Shown: piece by piece, positions 40,464 to 53,292 of the stretch
Layout of the letters: every line of letters starts with the position of its first letter
Numbering within the stretch: the stretch's first letter is position 1
NCBI RefSeq assembly: GCF_025561425.1
Contig: NZ_CP094824.1
Coordinates: 1,922,001 to 1,986,000, forward strand
Source of the DNA: Mammaliicoccus sciuri
GTDB taxonomy: Bacteria > Bacillota > Bacilli > Staphylococcales > Staphylococcaceae
DNA length: 64,000 bases
Direction: 5' to 3'
Position numbers and translations under genes: made by a program
The notes under the pieces: model-generated
The model's input: the letters and a program-made list of their open reading frames with translations, nothing else
Databases searched by the model: none
What the model was told of the DNA's origin: nothing

Positions 40464-43214
40464 TTATACTAATGTTTTAACAACAGCTTGACAGCGTGGG
40501 CATAGGTTATCTAATTCACCTACTGAGCCTAGTTCGTCTGAATAGTTCCAACAGCGTTGACATTTTTCTCCGTCAGCGTGTTTTACTTTAACTTTCACAT
40601 ATTCATATTCTTCGCCGTCTGTTAATTCATCAACGACATCTACTTTAGATACAATGAAGAGTTGTTGTAAGTCTTGGAATTGACTTAAGAATTCAACTGT
40701 ATCAAAGTCTTCTGAATTAGATAATGTGATGTGTGCTTCTAATGATTTACCGATTACTTTTTCATTACGTGCAACTTCTAATGCTCTGTTAACATCGTCT
40801 CTTAATTTCATCAGTTTAGACCATTTTTCCACTAATTCTGTATCAACTTCAAGAGGGTCTGGCATATTTGTTAAATGAACACTTTCTTCTTCAACATGTG
40901 GAATATGTCCCCAAATTTCATCAGCTGTATGTGGAATGATTGGTGCTAAGATTTTAGTTAATTTAACTAATGTTTCATAAAGCACTGTTTGCATACTACG
41001 ACGTTTTAATGAATCTACTTGTTCGATATAAAGGATATCTTTACCATAGTCTAAGTAGAAGTTACTTAATTCTACGTTAATGAAGTTTTGAATATCTTGA
41101 TAAATATCTAGATAGTCGAATGCTTCATAGTGAGATAATGTACGGCCAATAAATTGATTTAATCTATTGTGCATATATTGATCGATTTCAAGCATATCTT
41201 CGTATTTCACACTATCTGTTGCTGGATTGAAATCATTCACATTACCTAATAAGAAACGGAATGTATTTCTAATTTTACGATATACATCAGAAGTTTGTTT
41301 TAAGATATCGTTTGAGATACGTACGTCTGCTAAGTAGTCTACACTACTTACCCATAATCTTGCGATATCTGCACCCATTTGTTTCACAATTTTATCAGGA
41401 ACGATAACGTTACCTAATGATTTACTCATTTTCTTACCTTCTCCGTCCATTACGAAACCGTGAGAAAGTAACATTTTGTATGGTGAGATACCTTTAGTTG
41501 CTACTGATGTTGTGATTGATGAGTTAAACCAACCTCTGTATTGGTCACTACCTTCTAAATAAATATCAGCTGGGTATGATAATTCTGGACGTGTTTCTAA
41601 CACACCTCTATGAGTTGAACCTGAATCGAACCATACGTCCATAATATCTGTTTCTTTAGTGAATTCACCATTTGGGCTACCTTCATGCGTAAAGCCTTCT
41701 GGTAATAAGTCTTTCGCTTCTCTTTCAAACCAAATATTCGAACCGTGTTGTTCGAATAGATTTGCAACATGATTAATTGTTTCTTCAGTCATGATAATAT
41801 CGCCATTTTCAGCGTAGAAGACTGGTAGAGGTACACCCCATACTCTTTGACGAGAGATAACCCATTCTCCTCTATCTCTGATCATATTGTAAAGACGTGT
41901 TTTACCCCAATCGATTTTAAACTTCGTATCATCAATTGCATCTAAAATATCTTGTCTTACTTTACTGATTGAAGCGAACCATTGTTCAGTAGCTCTGAAA
42001 ATAACTGGTTTTTTAGTTCTCCAGTCATGTGGATATGAATGTTTGAAGAATGTAAGTTTTAATAATGCGCGAACTTCGTCTAATTTTTCAGTGATATTTT
42101 TATTAGCTTTATCATAGAATAGACCTTCAAATTCTCCTGCTTCTTCAGTGAATACACCTTTATCATTAATTGGACTAAGTACACCTAGACCATATTTTTG
42201 ACCAACGATATAGTCATCTTCACCGTGACCTGGTGCTGTATGAACGCAACCTGTACCTGCATCAGTTGTAACGTGGTCACCTAAAATTAATAATGAAGTA
42301 CGATCGATAAATGGATGTTGTGCTGTTGCATATTCTAATTCAGCTCCACTGAATTCTTTATCAATAGTAATTGTTTCTTTATTCCAGTCTAATGCTTCAC
42401 AAACTGAATCAAGAAGTGCTTGGGCAACAACGTATTTTTTGCCTTCTACATTTACTTGTACGTAGTTCAATTTAGGATTAACAGCAATTGCTAAGTTTGA
42501 TGGAATTGTCCATGGAGTTGTTGTCCAAATAATAAATGCTGTATCTTCATCTACAACACCTTTACCATCTACTACATTAAATGCTACATAGATTGAAGGT
42601 GATTTTTTATCTTGGTATTCAATTTCAGCTTCAGCTAATGAAGATTCACTTGAAGGAGACCAGTAAACTGGTTTTTTACCTTTATAGATTAAACCTTTAG
42701 CAGCCATTTCACCGAATACTCTTATTTGTGCCGCTTCAAACTCAGGTTTTAACGTAATATATGGATTATCCCAATCACCGTTTACACCTAAACGTCTGAA
42801 ATCAGCTTTTTGTAATTCAATTTGTTCTAATGCAAATTCTTTACATTTTTCTCTGAATTCAGCAACTGACATTTCTTTTCTTTTAACACCTTTGTTTGTT
42901 AAAGCTTGCTCGATTGGTAAACCATGTGTATCCCAACCTGGTACGTAAGGTGCGTAATATCCAGACATTGCTTTTTGTCTAACGATGATATCTTTCAAAA
43001 TTTTATTTAATGCGTGACCCATGTGTAAATTACCATTAGCATATGGAGGACCATCATGAAGAATAAATGGTGTATTACCTTTATTTTTTTCTAAAATTTT
43101 ATTGTATAAATCTTTTTCTTTCCACTCTTCTTGAATTTGTGGTTCTTTATTTGGTAAACCACCTCTCATTGGAAAACTTGTTTTAGGCATAAGTAACGTA
43201 TCTTTGTAATCCAT
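40464..43214 (-). CDS. ileS: Isoleucyl-tRNA synthetase
   Basis: A 916-aa class I synthetase. HIGH-type motif [14 protein letters not shown] (about 57-70), the editing CP1 domain with [20 protein letters not shown] (about 594), an anticodon-binding helical domain, and a C-terminal zinc site [10 protein letters not shown]...CPRCQ. Length and motifs match the normal housekeeping, mupirocin-sensitive type rather than the acquired MupA type (judgement from overall similarity). It is controlled by the T-box just upstream. Confidence 0.97.
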   Translation of the reverse strand: MDYKDTLLMPKTSFPMRGGLPNKEPQIQEEWKEKDLYNKILEKNKGNTPFILHDGPPYANGNLHMGHALNKILKDIIVRQKAMSGYYAPYVPGWDTHGLPIEQALTNKGVKRKEMSVAEFREKCKEFALEQIELQKADFRRLGVNGDWDNPYITLKPEFEAAQIRVFGEMAAKGLIYKGKKPVYWSPSSESSLAEAEIEYQDKKSPSIYVAFNVVDGKGVVDEDTAFIIWTTTPWTIPSNLAIAVNPKLNYVQVNVEGKKYVVAQALLDSVCEALDWNKETITIDKEFSGAELEYATAQHPFIDRTSLLILGDHVTTDAGTGCVHTAPGHGEDDYIVGQKYGLGVLSPINDKGVFTEEAGEFEGLFYDKANKNITEKLDEVRALLKLTFFKHSYPHDWRTKKPVIFRATEQWFASISKVRQDILDAIDDTKFKIDWGKTRLYNMIRDRGEWVISRQRVWGVPLPVFYAENGDIIMTEETINHVANLFEQHGSNIWFEREAKDLLPEGFTHEGSPNGEFTKETDIMDVWFDSGSTHRGVLETRPELSYPADIYLEGSDQYRGWFNSSITTSVATKGISPYKMLLSHGFVMDGEGKKMSKSLGNVIVPDKIVKQMGADIARLWVSSVDYLADVRISNDILKQTSDVYRKIRNTFRFLLGNVNDFNPATDSVKYEDMLEIDQYMHNRLNQFIGRTLSHYEAFDYLDIYQDIQNFINVELSNFYLDYGKDILYIEQVDSLKRRSMQTVLYETLVKLTKILAPIIPHTADEIWGHIPHVEEESVHLTNMPDPLEVDTELVEKWSKLMKLRDDVNRALEVARNEKVIGKSLEAHITLSNSEDFDTVEFLSQFQDLQQLFIVSKVDVVDELTDGEEYEYVKVKVKHADGEKCQRCWNYSDELGSVGELDNLCPRCQAVVKTLV

Positions 43215-43253
43215 AAGTCTTAATCTCCTTCTTAATAAAAATAATATAAAAAA

Positions 43254-43412
43254 ACTCTAAGCTGAAATAATAGGGACGACATACATCGCGGTACCACCCT
43301 TATTAACTCAACTTAGAGTTCACTCATTAAACATATATCATATTCGTAAACAGGTGATACCTAAAGAAATGAATTTATTAGGCTCTCACTATCCCTAACT
43401 CGCTTCTCAATT
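43254..43412 (-). promoter_or_regulatory. Isoleucine T-box riboswitch of ileS
   Basis: On the minus strand the leader contains the T-box AAGGGTGGTACCGCG (43287-43301), a stem I with the AGTGAGAGCC bulge, and the specifier region GGTATCACC (43353-43361) with ATC, an Ile codon. The terminator pairs ACTCTAAG with CTTAGAGT (43254-43261/43312-43319), followed by seven T. Uncharged tRNA-Ile would favour the antiterminator and turn ileS on. Confidence 0.95.
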
Positions 43413-43415
43413 CGT

Positions 43416-44000
43416 TTATTCTTCAGACTTGTCCTCTTCACTTTTAACTGCTTGATTATTTATCTGTTCTTGATTATTTTCTTCTTCTTTGTTCAAAATG
43501 TCAATATTTTCTTCAGTAACTTTTTGTTGATCGACATCATAATTCAATAAATAATCCCAATCTTCATTTTTCAATAAATCTAATTGCGCTTCAACTAACA
43601 TGCGGAAACGTGAACGAAAGACTTTAGATTGACGTTTCATATCTTCAGTTTGGAAACTGATATGACGCGCTTTTTGAAGTGCATCATTTACGATTTGATC
43701 AGAACGTCCTTCTGCTTCTTTAATAATAGCATCTGCTTTTAAAACAGCAGTATGTTTCGTTTCTTCACTTGTTTTTTGCGCTTGTAATAACACGTCAGAA
43801 ATTGTATTTTCGACTGCTTTGAATCGACTAATATTCTCTTCTTTATCATCTATAATACTTTGTAAATGCGCTTTATCTGATTTTAATTTTTCAATTTCAT
43901 CACTTAAAGTTTGTAGATATCCACGTACTTCAGTTTCATCTAATCCTTTATGAACTCTACTAAATTCTTTTTGTTTGATTTCCTCTGGGGTAAATGCCAT
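43416..44000 (-). CDS. divIVA: Cell-division protein DivIVA
   Basis: A 194-aa coiled-coil protein that gathers at negatively curved membrane. The N-terminal lipid-binding part is MAFTPEEIKQKEFSRVHKGLDETEVRGYL; long coiled coils span about 30-135, followed by an acidic Gln/Glu-rich tail. It belongs to the ylm-divIVA block downstream of ftsZ. Its stop lies just upstream of the ileS T-box. Confidence 0.95.
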   Translation of the reverse strand: MAFTPEEIKQKEFSRVHKGLDETEVRGYLQTLSDEIEKLKSDKAHLQSIIDDKEENISRFKAVENTISDVLLQAQKTSEETKHTAVLKADAIIKEAEGRSDQIVNDALQKARHISFQTEDMKRQSKVFRSRFRMLVEAQLDLLKNEDWDYLLNYDVDQQKVTEENIDILNKEEENNQEQINNQAVKSEEDKSEE

Positions 44001-44018
44001 AAGTTTTCCTCCTCAGCA

Positions 44019-44792
44019 CTATTTAAACAATGTTCGATAAGCTATTCTTATCTTGCCTTTTTTTGAAGTTCCATTATTTTGAATGATCTTCGCACGTCCA
44101 TATCCTTTAATAGAGATCAAATCATTTTCTTCGACTATAAAGTCTACTTGTTCGATTTCTCTATGATTGACTTTAACGCGTTTACTTTCAATCAATTTCT
44201 TACTAATTGTTCTACTCGTATTTGTAAGGTGTTTAATGATTACATCCAATCTTAATGCACTTACAGTTGCGTCATGTGTCTGCCAATTCTCACTTGATTG
44301 TATCATATTTTGGAATGGAATAGAACTCAATTTGATTCCAGCACCTTTAATCTTTGTTAATTCCATCATAATATACGATTCAACTCTCTTTGTCAAAACA
44401 AACTGTATACGGTCATTAACAATAATATCCCCTAGTTGATTTCTATCAATACCAAGCGACATGATCGTACCTAATACATTACGATGCGTCAATTTAACAA
44501 ATTTTGAAGGATAAGTAAGCTCAATAAGCACCATCTCATAATCCGCTTCAGTCGGTTCAAAATAATCAGGTGCGACGATTGCACGTTTTCTTTCTGATTC
44601 TTCATTCCCACCAAAGTAATGTACATTTAAATCGTCGAAGCCACCTACGATTGTTTGTAAAATAAATTGTTCTCTAGGGTCCAGAAACTCTGTTAATACA
44701 GGTTGATAATTTCGTTCAGCAACTTCACACCTATTTAAAAATAAATCAATAATCTCTTTTTCTTCTTTTCTAAAGTGTTGATATATATCCAT
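44019..44792 (-). CDS. ylmH: S4-domain RNA-binding protein YlmH
   Basis: 257 aa. The N-terminal part (1-180) is the YlmH-type fold, and the C-terminal S4 domain (about 180-250) includes RLDVIIKHLTNTSRTISKKLIESKRVKVNHR. In Bacilli YlmH binds the 50S subunit and can act in ribosome rescue alongside RqcH, whose gene is also in this window. It lies 18 bases upstream of divIVA in the same operon. Confidence 0.92.
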   Translation of the reverse strand: MDIYQHFRKEEKEIIDLFLNRCEVAERNYQPVLTEFLDPREQFILQTIVGGFDDLNVHYFGGNEESERKRAIVAPDYFEPTEADYEMVLIELTYPSKFVKLTHRNVLGTIMSLGIDRNQLGDIIVNDRIQFVLTKRVESYIMMELTKIKGAGIKLSSIPFQNMIQSSENWQTHDATVSALRLDVIIKHLTNTSRTISKKLIESKRVKVNHREIEQVDFIVEENDLISIKGYGRAKIIQNNGTSKKGKIRIAYRTLFK

Positions 44793-44863
44793 TTTGACAC
44801 CTCTAATTCAATAAAAAATAGGATGTGACATTGCGTCTCACCCTACTGTCATTTATCGTTTAA

Positions 44864-45160
44864 TTATAATATTGGCATTACAGGTACAATCATATTAAAT
44901 ATATTAACTAAACCAACATAGAATAAACTTAACGTTATAAATGCCACTAATGACGATATGTCTAACATACCTAATGGTGGGATAATTTTTCTAAATGGTT
45001 CTAAAAATGGTTCATATATTTTCCCTAAAAATTGTCCAAATGCGCCTTCCCTAAGGCCTGGTAACCATGATGTAAGGAAATAAACGATCATACCATATTG
45101 ATAAATTTTAACGACGAATAATACAAAGCCTAATATCGTACTTAATAGTCCACTATCCAT
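44864..45160 (-). CDS. ylmG: YggT-family membrane protein YlmG
   Basis: 98 aa with two membrane spans (about 5-30 and 65-95) and the family loop FLEPFRKIIPPLGMLDISSLVAFI. Family members sit in the division cluster and affect membrane or nucleoid organisation; the mechanism is unknown. It starts 13 bases after the sepF stop. Confidence 0.9.
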   Translation of the reverse strand: MDSGLLSTILGFVLFVVKIYQYGMIVYFLTSWLPGLREGAFGQFLGKIYEPFLEPFRKIIPPLGMLDISSLVAFITLSLFYVGLVNIFNMIVPVMPIL

Positions 45161-45173
45161 ATCTTAATTTCCT

Positions 45174-45749
45174 CTATTCTTGATAAGGTTCAACTTGTTC
45201 TAATTGTTCAGTAATTGATCCTGCTACTTCAACATTATCAGGTGTACATAAGAAGATGTCTGTTCCCACACGTCTTATATCTCCACCAATCGCATAAACA
45301 GTACCACTCAAGAAGTCTATAATTCTTTTAGCTGATACTTTGTCAATGCGTTGTAAGTTTACTAATGTTGTACGTCTATTTTTAAGTTCATCGGCGATAT
45401 CCTGCGTATCTGAAAATACTCTTGGTTCAAATAAGCACATTTTTGAACTTTGCGCAAAATCCATATTCCCGCTCATACTAACGACATTCGTTTGAGATGA
45501 ATTTGTACGTTTCTCAGTCATGGCCTCTTTCCTTTCAGGTTTTTTAAAATCACGAGAACGTTGTGATTGGTATCTAGTTGTATTCGATTTTTGTGTTGGT
45601 ACACTTTTTAAAGACTGTTGTTTTGGTTTTTGTTCTTGTATAGATGTTTCTTTTTGTGGTGCTTTTGTTTGTTCTCTTTGTGGCTCTTCGTATACTTCTT
45701 CTTCTTCATCGACTACGAAAAAGCCTTTAAATACATCTTTAATTGCCAT
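45174..45749 (-). CDS. sepF: Cell-division protein SepF
   Basis: 191 aa. The N-terminal amphipathic membrane anchor [19 protein letters not shown] is followed by a Gln/Lys-rich disordered linker (20-95), then the SepF core ([49 protein letters not shown]). It polymerises into rings that bundle FtsZ and tether it to the membrane. It sits 11 bases after yggS. Confidence 0.95.
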   Translation of the reverse strand: MAIKDVFKGFFVVDEEEEVYEEPQREQTKAPQKETSIQEQKPKQQSLKSVPTQKSNTTRYQSQRSRDFKKPERKEAMTEKRTNSSQTNVVSMSGNMDFAQSSKMCLFEPRVFSDTQDIADELKNRRTTLVNLQRIDKVSAKRIIDFLSGTVYAIGGDIRRVGTDIFLCTPDNVEVAGSITEQLEQVEPYQE

Positions 45750-45760
45750 AAATTACACTC

Positions 45761-46432
45761 CTATTCGCCAACTAATTTTGTACCAATTCTTACATAAGAA
45801 GCACCTTCTAATATTGCTTCATTGAAATCATTGCTCATGCCCATAGATAATTCAGTGCAAGGTGCATATGATAAGTTTAAGGATTGTACTTTCTCTTTCG
45901 ATAATCTTAGTTGGTTAAAATATTGTCTTAATTTTATTTTGTCTTCAGTTAATGGTGCCATAGTCATTAAACCAACTATTTCAATATGTTTAAAATCCTT
46001 AAGCTCATGAATAAATGGGATAACATCATCAGGCGAAAAGCCATGTTTAGATTCTTCTCCCGAAACATTCACTTGAACAAAGCATTTTACAACATGTTCA
46101 GCACGTTTTTCAATTTCTTTAGCTAATTTTAATCTATCTAATGCATGTAAATAATCAATTTCATTAATGATGTCTTTTACTTTTCTTGTTTGTAATGATC
46201 CAATAAAATGCATGATAGCATCATCAGGAAGATGATTTTTCTTTTCCAAAAATCCTTCAATACGATTTTCTCCAAAGTTTTTCAAGCCTGCTTCATAAGC
46301 TTCTTTAGCTCGGTCTATTGTAACATATTTTGTCACAACAATCACTTGAGGCGCCGTATTAAATTCTGATTCTTCGCTACTGTTACAAATTTGTGAATTG
46401 ATTTCTACTAAATTTTCTTTTACTGATTTCAA
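45761..46432 (-). CDS. ylmE: PLP-binding protein YggS/YlmE (PLP homeostasis)
   Basis: A 223-aa single-domain fold III PLP protein. The PLP Lys is in IVVTKYVTIDRA (about residue 35), and GRIEG-type binding is seen as FGENRIEGFLEK; HFIGSLQTRKV and GMSNDFNEAI complete the site. It has no known enzymatic reaction and buffers PLP. Located between pgeF and sepF as in other Firmicutes. Confidence 0.94.
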   Translation of the reverse strand: MKSVKENLVEINSQICNSSEESEFNTAPQVIVVTKYVTIDRAKEAYEAGLKNFGENRIEGFLEKKNHLPDDAIMHFIGSLQTRKVKDIINEIDYLHALDRLKLAKEIEKRAEHVVKCFVQVNVSGEESKHGFSPDDVIPFIHELKDFKHIEIVGLMTMAPLTEDKIKLRQYFNQLRLSKEKVQSLNLSYAPCTELSMGMSNDFNEAILEGASYVRIGTKLVGE

Positions 46433-46440
46433 ATCTATAC

Positions 46441-47232
46441 CTACTTTCTACCTATAAATGCAAGCATTCTACCAGTTTGCCTTTTTTCTACTCTATATGA
46501 GAAGAATAAATCTGTTTCACTAGCCGTACAATGATTTGTCTTAACGATATGTTCAGGATTAACGCCATAATGTATGGCAAGTAGTGCATTTGCTTGTTTT
46601 AAATCTATGCCGTATCTATCTTGTCCTCTTTGTACAATGTACCCTTCAGAGTCTATTGGTAATGTTTTGAACTTTTGATAAATGTCTTCGTTAATTTCGT
46701 AACTGTCAGATGTGGATGGTCCTATAACAACTCTCAAATTAGAAACGTCGTCGTTATATTGTTCAATCATCTCTTTAATAATTTGGGAATGCGTACCTCT
46801 CCATCCGGAATGACAAAGACCAATATAACCATTTTGCTTATCATATAAATAGATTGGTACACAATCTGCAAAGCACATCGTTAATAATAGGGCAGACTCA
46901 TAAGTGTAAAGTCCATCTATTCCATGAAGTTCCTCAGTTAATGCATTGATATTTGTACCTTTATCCTCTGAAGATACTTCTCGAACTTTATTCTCATGTG
47001 TTTGAATTGGAAATACCCAATTGTCACAACTAAAATTAATTTCATTGGCTAATATTTGCTGATGCTTTGAAATATTATCTGGATCGTCATTGATATATCG
47101 CGCCATATTAAAAGCATTCTCCGGATATGGACTATATCCACCTTGACGAGTTGTAATACCTATCGTTAAATCATTTCTGTCATCGGCTTCATATGATAAA
47201 TAATGATTGTGTTGATTAAAAATCTCTTTCAT
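46441..47232 (-). CDS. pgeF: Purine nucleoside phosphorylase, LACC1/PgeF family (YlmD)
   Basis: 263 aa from MKEIFNQ. The ATG at 47232 follows AGGAG by seven bases; the longer frame starts in the ftsZ terminator. Zinc-site residues are in FADCVPIYLYD and GLCHSGWRGT, and the C-terminal part has SDSYEINEDI. Family members cleave adenosine and other purine nucleosides, and PgeF is linked to peptidoglycan editing in E. coli. First gene after the ftsZ terminator. Confidence 0.92.
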   Translation of the reverse strand: MKEIFNQHNHYLSYEADDRNDLTIGITTRQGGYSPYPENAFNMARYINDDPDNISKHQQILANEINFSCDNWVFPIQTHENKVREVSSEDKGTNINALTEELHGIDGLYTYESALLLTMCFADCVPIYLYDKQNGYIGLCHSGWRGTHSQIIKEMIEQYNDDVSNLRVVIGPSTSDSYEINEDIYQKFKTLPIDSEGYIVQRGQDRYGIDLKQANALLAIHYGVNPEHIVKTNHCTASETDLFFSYRVEKRQTGRMLAFIGRK

Positions 47233-47249
47233 TTCATCTCTCCTAACAA

Positions 47250-47283
47250 AAAAAGTCATCAGGACTTAGCCTGATGACTTTTT
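47250..47283 (-). terminator. Terminator after ftsZ
   Basis: AAAAAGTCATCAGG (47250-47263) pairs with CCTGATGACTTTTT (47270-47283) over six bases. It ends the mraZ-ftsZ transcript, with partial readthrough into pgeF possible. Confidence 0.92.
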
Positions 47284-47291
47284 AAGTTCAT

Positions 47292-48449
47292 TTATCGTCT
47301 AGAGCGTCTAGAACGTCTATCTTCTCTATTTCGAATGAAACTTGGAATATCACTATCATCAGTTGATTCATTTGCTGATTTATTTTCAAATGAAGCTTTT
47401 CTTCCTAGTGATTCTCCTTCTTCTCTTTTAGAAGCAGGTTCTTCTGTAGTTCCACCAAATGCTCCGCCACCTTGTGGTTTACGAGCATTAGAAGGTTTGT
47501 CATTAAATCCAGTAGCAATTACTGTAACGACTAATTCGTCTTGTAATTCTGGGTTAATAACTGTACCAAAAATCATATTAACATCTTCGTCTGCTGCATC
47601 TTGAACAATATCTGCTGCTTCTTGAGCTTCAAATAGTGAAAGTGACTCTCCACCTGTAATGTTCATTAAGACACCTTGTGCACCAACGATTGAAGTTTCT
47701 AATAATGGTGAAGAAATGGCTTTTTTAGCAGCTTCGATTGCTCTATTTTCACCAGAAGATACACCGATACCCATTAATGCTGAACCTTGGTTAGACATAA
47801 TAGTCTTAACGTCAGCAAAGTCTAAGTTAACTTCACCAGATACAGCGATTAAGTCAGAGATACCTTGTACACCTTGACGTAATACATTATCTGCTTCTTT
47901 GAATGCTTCCATCATAGGTGTTGATTTATCAACGATATCTAAAAGACGATCATTAGGAATAACGATTAATGTATCTACTGCAGCTTTCATAGATTCTACA
48001 CCAGCAGCAGCTTGAGTTTGACGTTTACGTCCCTCAAAGCTAAATGGACGTGTAACAACACCAACAGTTAATGCACCCATTTCTTTTGCAATTTTAGCAA
48101 CAACTGGTGCAGCACCTGTACCAGTTCCGCCACCCATACCAGCAGTAACGAATACCATGTCAGCGCCTTGAATAGCATCTTCTATTTGTTCACGTGATTC
48201 TTCAGCAGCTTTTTTACCGATTTCTGGGTTTGCACCTGCACCTAATCCACGTGTTAATTTTTCACCAATTTGAATTTTAGATGAAGCTTTAGATAAGTTT
48301 AAAGCTTGACCATCTGTATTAATAGAAATAAATTCTACATTGTTCATTCCATGATCTATCATACGGTTAACAGCGTTATTACCGCCACCACCAACACCAA
48401 TTACTTTTAAAGTAGCTAAATGATTAAACCCTTGCTCAAATTCTAACAT
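47292..48449 (-). CDS. ftsZ: Cell-division GTPase FtsZ
   Basis: A 385-aa tubulin homologue forming the Z-ring. The GTP signature is [10 protein letters not shown] (about 104-113), with the synergy loop [11 protein letters not shown] (about 205). A disordered linker (about 315-370) and a conserved C-terminal peptide ([10 protein letters not shown]) that binds FtsA, SepF and others follow, ending in an Arg-rich tail. It lies 28 bases after ftsA. Confidence 0.98.
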   Translation of the reverse strand: MLEFEQGFNHLATLKVIGVGGGGNNAVNRMIDHGMNNVEFISINTDGQALNLSKASSKIQIGEKLTRGLGAGANPEIGKKAAEESREQIEDAIQGADMVFVTAGMGGGTGTGAAPVVAKIAKEMGALTVGVVTRPFSFEGRKRQTQAAAGVESMKAAVDTLIVIPNDRLLDIVDKSTPMMEAFKEADNVLRQGVQGISDLIAVSGEVNLDFADVKTIMSNQGSALMGIGVSSGENRAIEAAKKAISSPLLETSIVGAQGVLMNITGGESLSLFEAQEAADIVQDAADEDVNMIFGTVINPELQDELVVTVIATGFNDKPSNARKPQGGGAFGGTTEEPASKREEGESLGRKASFENKSANESTDDSDIPSFIRNREDRRSRRSRR

Positions 48450-48477
48450 TTATTATCCTCCTAATCTTTATGACCCA

Positions 48478-49866
<1,389 letters not shown>

Positions 49867-49959
49867 CTAACACATGATAATCAAATTTAACTATTATTAG
49901 TTTACATGATACTTGATTTAATGTGAACTAATTATAGGTTTATTTATTGATTTTTTTAC

Positions 49960-50913
49960 TTATTCTTCTGATTTCTCAGTTGATTTTGGTTCTTCTCCAG
50001 ATTTATCCAATTCTTTAGATAAATCTTGTAATGCTTGGTCTAATTTTTTCTGTTCTTTTTTATTACTTTCATCTTGTTTTGATTCTTTTTCTGAACGCTC
50101 TTTTTGTTGTTCTTCTGTTTCATACGGTAAGAATGTCACACCAACTTGTAAATCTAAAAATCCAGGCGTTTTGAGCGCTCCAGAATTGTCTCTCTCTAAT
50201 TTATCAGAAATACTCGGATAATAGTTGATTTTATTCGCAAAAGTTTGAATATCTCCAACAACTTCTACATTATCTGTCATAAATAGTTGGATTCTATTCT
50301 GATTGTTCTCACCTGGCTTATAATTAATTTCCGATATCATCGCTTTAACTTTAGGTTTAACCTTTTTCAATTCAGGAATCATCTTATCTAACTTTTTAGA
50401 ACTAAAGTCATTCAAAATCGGAACATCAATTGGTAAATCTGTTGATAAATGTTTAATTGTTTTTCCGTTTTCTAATAATGGTAAGTAACGTTTTTTCTCT
50501 TTAACTAAGCCAATCGTTTCATATTCATTTACATTAACCGTTAAATCATTTGGGAAATGACGTTTAATTTCAGCACTTTTAACGCCTCCAATTTTTTCGA
50601 TTTTCGATTTCATATCACTTACTGGAATATTGTATATTCGAGAATCTTTTTTGATATCTAAAGCTTTTTCAATATCGTTTTTAGATACGATTTCTTCACC
50701 TTTAATGTCCACTTGATCAACTTTACTGATGTCTGTAAACATGTACAGTAAAATCAAGATAACAAGGAGTATAACACCTATGAATACACCTAATTGAATT
50801 TGACGTCTACGTTCTCTTTTTTTCTTCAAAATTTCTAATCGTTCATCTTCCGTAGTCGTTTCAAATTGCAATATATCATCATTGTTATCAGAACTTTTAT
50901 TCACGGTTGTCAC
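49960..50913 (-). CDS. divIB: Cell-division protein DivIB/FtsQ
   Basis: A 317-aa bitopic protein: a basic cytoplasmic N terminus (KKKRERRRQIQ), one membrane span (about 40-61), then an extracellular POTRA domain (VDQVDIKGEEIVSKNDIEKAL) and beta domain, and a Glu/Lys/Ser-rich C-terminal tail. It forms a complex with FtsL and DivIC that activates septal wall synthesis. It lies 18 bases after murD. Confidence 0.95.
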   Translation of the reverse strand: MTTVNKSSDNNDDILQFETTTEDERLEILKKKRERRRQIQLGVFIGVILLVILILLYMFTDISKVDQVDIKGEEIVSKNDIEKALDIKKDSRIYNIPVSDMKSKIEKIGGVKSAEIKRHFPNDLTVNVNEYETIGLVKEKKRYLPLLENGKTIKHLSTDLPIDVPILNDFSSKKLDKMIPELKKVKPKVKAMISEINYKPGENNQNRIQLFMTDNVEVVGDIQTFANKINYYPSISDKLERDNSGALKTPGFLDLQVGVTFLPYETEEQQKERSEKESKQDESNKKEQKKLDQALQDLSKELDKSGEEPKSTEKSEE

Positions 50914-50931
50914 TCCTTTTTTTCACAATTT

Positions 50932-52281
50932 CTAAAATGTTGGTAAATGTTTTTGGAAACTTTCAATAAACTCATCGCCACGCGCTTCAAATGTATCATA
51001 TTGATCCCAGCTCGCACACGCTGGTGATAGTAAGACAACATCATTAGATTGTATATAATCTTGAATCAAATTAACCGCATCTTTAACGTCATTTGCTTGC
51101 AAGACTTCTTTACCTTGACTCGCACCTAACATTTTTAATTTGTCTTTTGTTTCACCAAATGTAACCATCAAACGGACATTATCCATATATGGTATTAAAT
51201 CATCAAAGTCATTCCCTCTATCTAATCCACCACATAACCAAATGATTGGCGAATTAAATGAACTTAAAGCAAATCGTGTCGCTAAAGTATTCGTAGCTTT
51301 AGAATCATTGTAATACTTATTACCTCTATTATTCCCAACATATTGAAGTCTATGTTTAATACCTGAGAATGTTGTTAAAGTATGTACAACTGACTTCACG
51401 TCAACACCTGATAATAGTGCAGCTAATACAGCTACAAGTACATTTTCTAAATTATGTTTACCAGGTAATACAATATCGTGCGTATTGATAATTCTTATGC
51501 CGTTATATACGACATAATCATCTTCAATATAAATGCCATTCACTTTTTGATTAGTTGAGAAATATAATATTTTAGATTTAATATCATCTGTATCAATTAA
51601 ATGTCTTTGCTCATAGTTAAAAATTAAATAATCGTCTTCGGTTTGATTCTTAAAAATATTTTTCTTAGCATTCTGGTATTCTTCTAAACTACCGTGATAA
51701 TCCAAATGTGCCGAATAAATATTTGTAACAATCGCGATATGCGGACGATAATGGATTGTTCCTAAAAGTTGGAATGAAGATAGTTCAGTAATAAGATAAT
51801 CGTCTTTCGTAACCTCTTGTGCAACTTTTGATGCAACTACACCAATATTTCCGGAAACTTGACCATTTACTTTACTATTACCAAACATATCGCCTATTAA
51901 AGAAGTCACCGTTGTTTTACCATTTGTACCTGTAATACCAATAATAGGTGCTTCTGAAATGTAATAACTTAATTCAACTTCTGTTATGATATCCAATCCT
52001 TGATTCATCGCTTCTTGCAATAGTGGAATATTGTAAGGTATACCAGGGTTTTTTACAATTAACGGCTTATTATCAAGTAATGAAAGTGGATGTTCACCAC
52101 TGATCACACGTATCCCTTGTTGCTCTAATTCAAGTGCATGCGGATCAGATGATAAATCTTTACCATCATTGACCGTTACTTCAGCACCTAATTTATGGCA
52201 TAACTTTGCACTTTCATATCCACTTTTTGCTAAACCTAAAATAAGAACAGGCTTCTCTTTTAATGCATCATATGCTTTCAT
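50932..52281 (-). CDS. murD: UDP-N-acetylmuramoylalanine-D-glutamate ligase
   Basis: A 449-aa Mur ligase adding D-Glu to UDP-MurNAc-L-Ala. The ATP loop is [16 protein letters not shown] (about 114-129), with [12 protein letters not shown] and [12 protein letters not shown] further on. The C-terminal domain includes [22 protein letters not shown]. It starts one base after the mraY stop. Confidence 0.97.
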   Translation of the reverse strand: MKAYDALKEKPVLILGLAKSGYESAKLCHKLGAEVTVNDGKDLSSDPHALELEQQGIRVISGEHPLSLLDNKPLIVKNPGIPYNIPLLQEAMNQGLDIITEVELSYYISEAPIIGITGTNGKTTVTSLIGDMFGNSKVNGQVSGNIGVVASKVAQEVTKDDYLITELSSFQLLGTIHYRPHIAIVTNIYSAHLDYHGSLEEYQNAKKNIFKNQTEDDYLIFNYEQRHLIDTDDIKSKILYFSTNQKVNGIYIEDDYVVYNGIRIINTHDIVLPGKHNLENVLVAVLAALLSGVDVKSVVHTLTTFSGIKHRLQYVGNNRGNKYYNDSKATNTLATRFALSSFNSPIIWLCGGLDRGNDFDDLIPYMDNVRLMVTFGETKDKLKMLGASQGKEVLQANDVKDAVNLIQDYIQSNDVVLLSPACASWDQYDTFEARGDEFIESFQKHLPTF

Positions 52282-52282
52282 A

Positions 52283-53248
52283 TTACATTACCCCTATCCA
52301 TAAACCAATTGCACCAGTAACGATACCTGTAGCCCAGAATACTAATACTATTTTCCATTCACTCCAACCAACTAATTCGAAATGGTGATGCAATGGGCTC
52401 ATTTTAAATATTCTTTTTCCTGTAAGCTTGAATGACGTTACTTGTAACATAACTGATAATGTTTCAATTACAAATACTAAACCGATCAATAATAATGTTA
52501 TTTCTTGGTTAAGCATGATTGAAATCGTTGCGAAAATACCACCAAGCGCTAAGCTTCCAGTATCTCCCATGAACACTTTTGCTGGGTACTTGTTGTAAAT
52601 TAAAAATCCAAATAAACTTGCAAGCATCACTAAACAGAATAACCCTATTTCTGGTTTATCAAGAATAAATGATAGTGCCGCGTAAAAACCAAATGCAATG
52701 ATGGATAAACCAGTTGAAAGACCATCTAATCCATCTGTTAAGTTCACAGCATTACTGAATCCAACTTGCCAAAATACTATGAATATAATGTAGAAAACAG
52801 ACAATGGTAATGACCAATCTGTAAACGGAATGTTGATAGCTGTTTCAAATTCATAATTTGGTAATATAACACTCACGATATAGAATACAACGGCTATCGC
52901 AATTTGAGCTAAGAATTTTTGTTTACTTGTTAAACCTTGGTTATTTTTTTTAACGACAATAATATAATCGTCTATAAAACCAATAAGTCCAAAACCTAGT
53001 GTTACAAATAATAACAGAATGAGTGGACCTACTTGCTCAACATAGAATAACGCAATGATTGTTACAACAATTGTTGATAATAAGAACGTTAATCCACCCA
53101 TAGTTGGTGTTCCTGTTTTCTTCATATGACTCTTAGGTCCTTCTTCTCGAATACTTTGCCCAAATTTTAATTTTTTAAGTGTTGGAATTAAAACGGGTAC
53201 AAGTATCAAAGTCAATAAAAACGCAATGACAGGTAGCGTAAAATTCAT
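52283..53248 (-). CDS. mraY: Phospho-N-acetylmuramoyl-pentapeptide transferase
   Basis: A 321-aa membrane enzyme forming lipid I. About ten membrane spans. Catalytic acidic motifs: [30 protein letters not shown] and [12 protein letters not shown], then the HHHFE motif ([15 protein letters not shown]). It follows pbp1 with a 44-base gap. Confidence 0.97.
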   Translation of the reverse strand: MNFTLPVIAFLLTLILVPVLIPTLKKLKFGQSIREEGPKSHMKKTGTPTMGGLTFLLSTIVVTIIALFYVEQVGPLILLLFVTLGFGLIGFIDDYIIVVKKNNQGLTSKQKFLAQIAIAVVFYIVSVILPNYEFETAINIPFTDWSLPLSVFYIIFIVFWQVGFSNAVNLTDGLDGLSTGLSIIAFGFYAALSFILDKPEIGLFCLVMLASLFGFLIYNKYPAKVFMGDTGSLALGGIFATISIMLNQEITLLLIGLVFVIETLSVMLQVTSFKLTGKRIFKMSPLHHHFELVGWSEWKIVLVFWATGIVTGAIGLWIGVM

Positions 53249-53292
53249 AATTGTTCACCTTTTCTTTTGTATATTATCTATCATCCTGTGAT

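Noticed and set aside
40464-43214. Acquired mupirocin-resistant IleS (MupA)
   Set aside because: It has the ordinary chromosomal gene's position, T-box control and C-terminal zinc motif.
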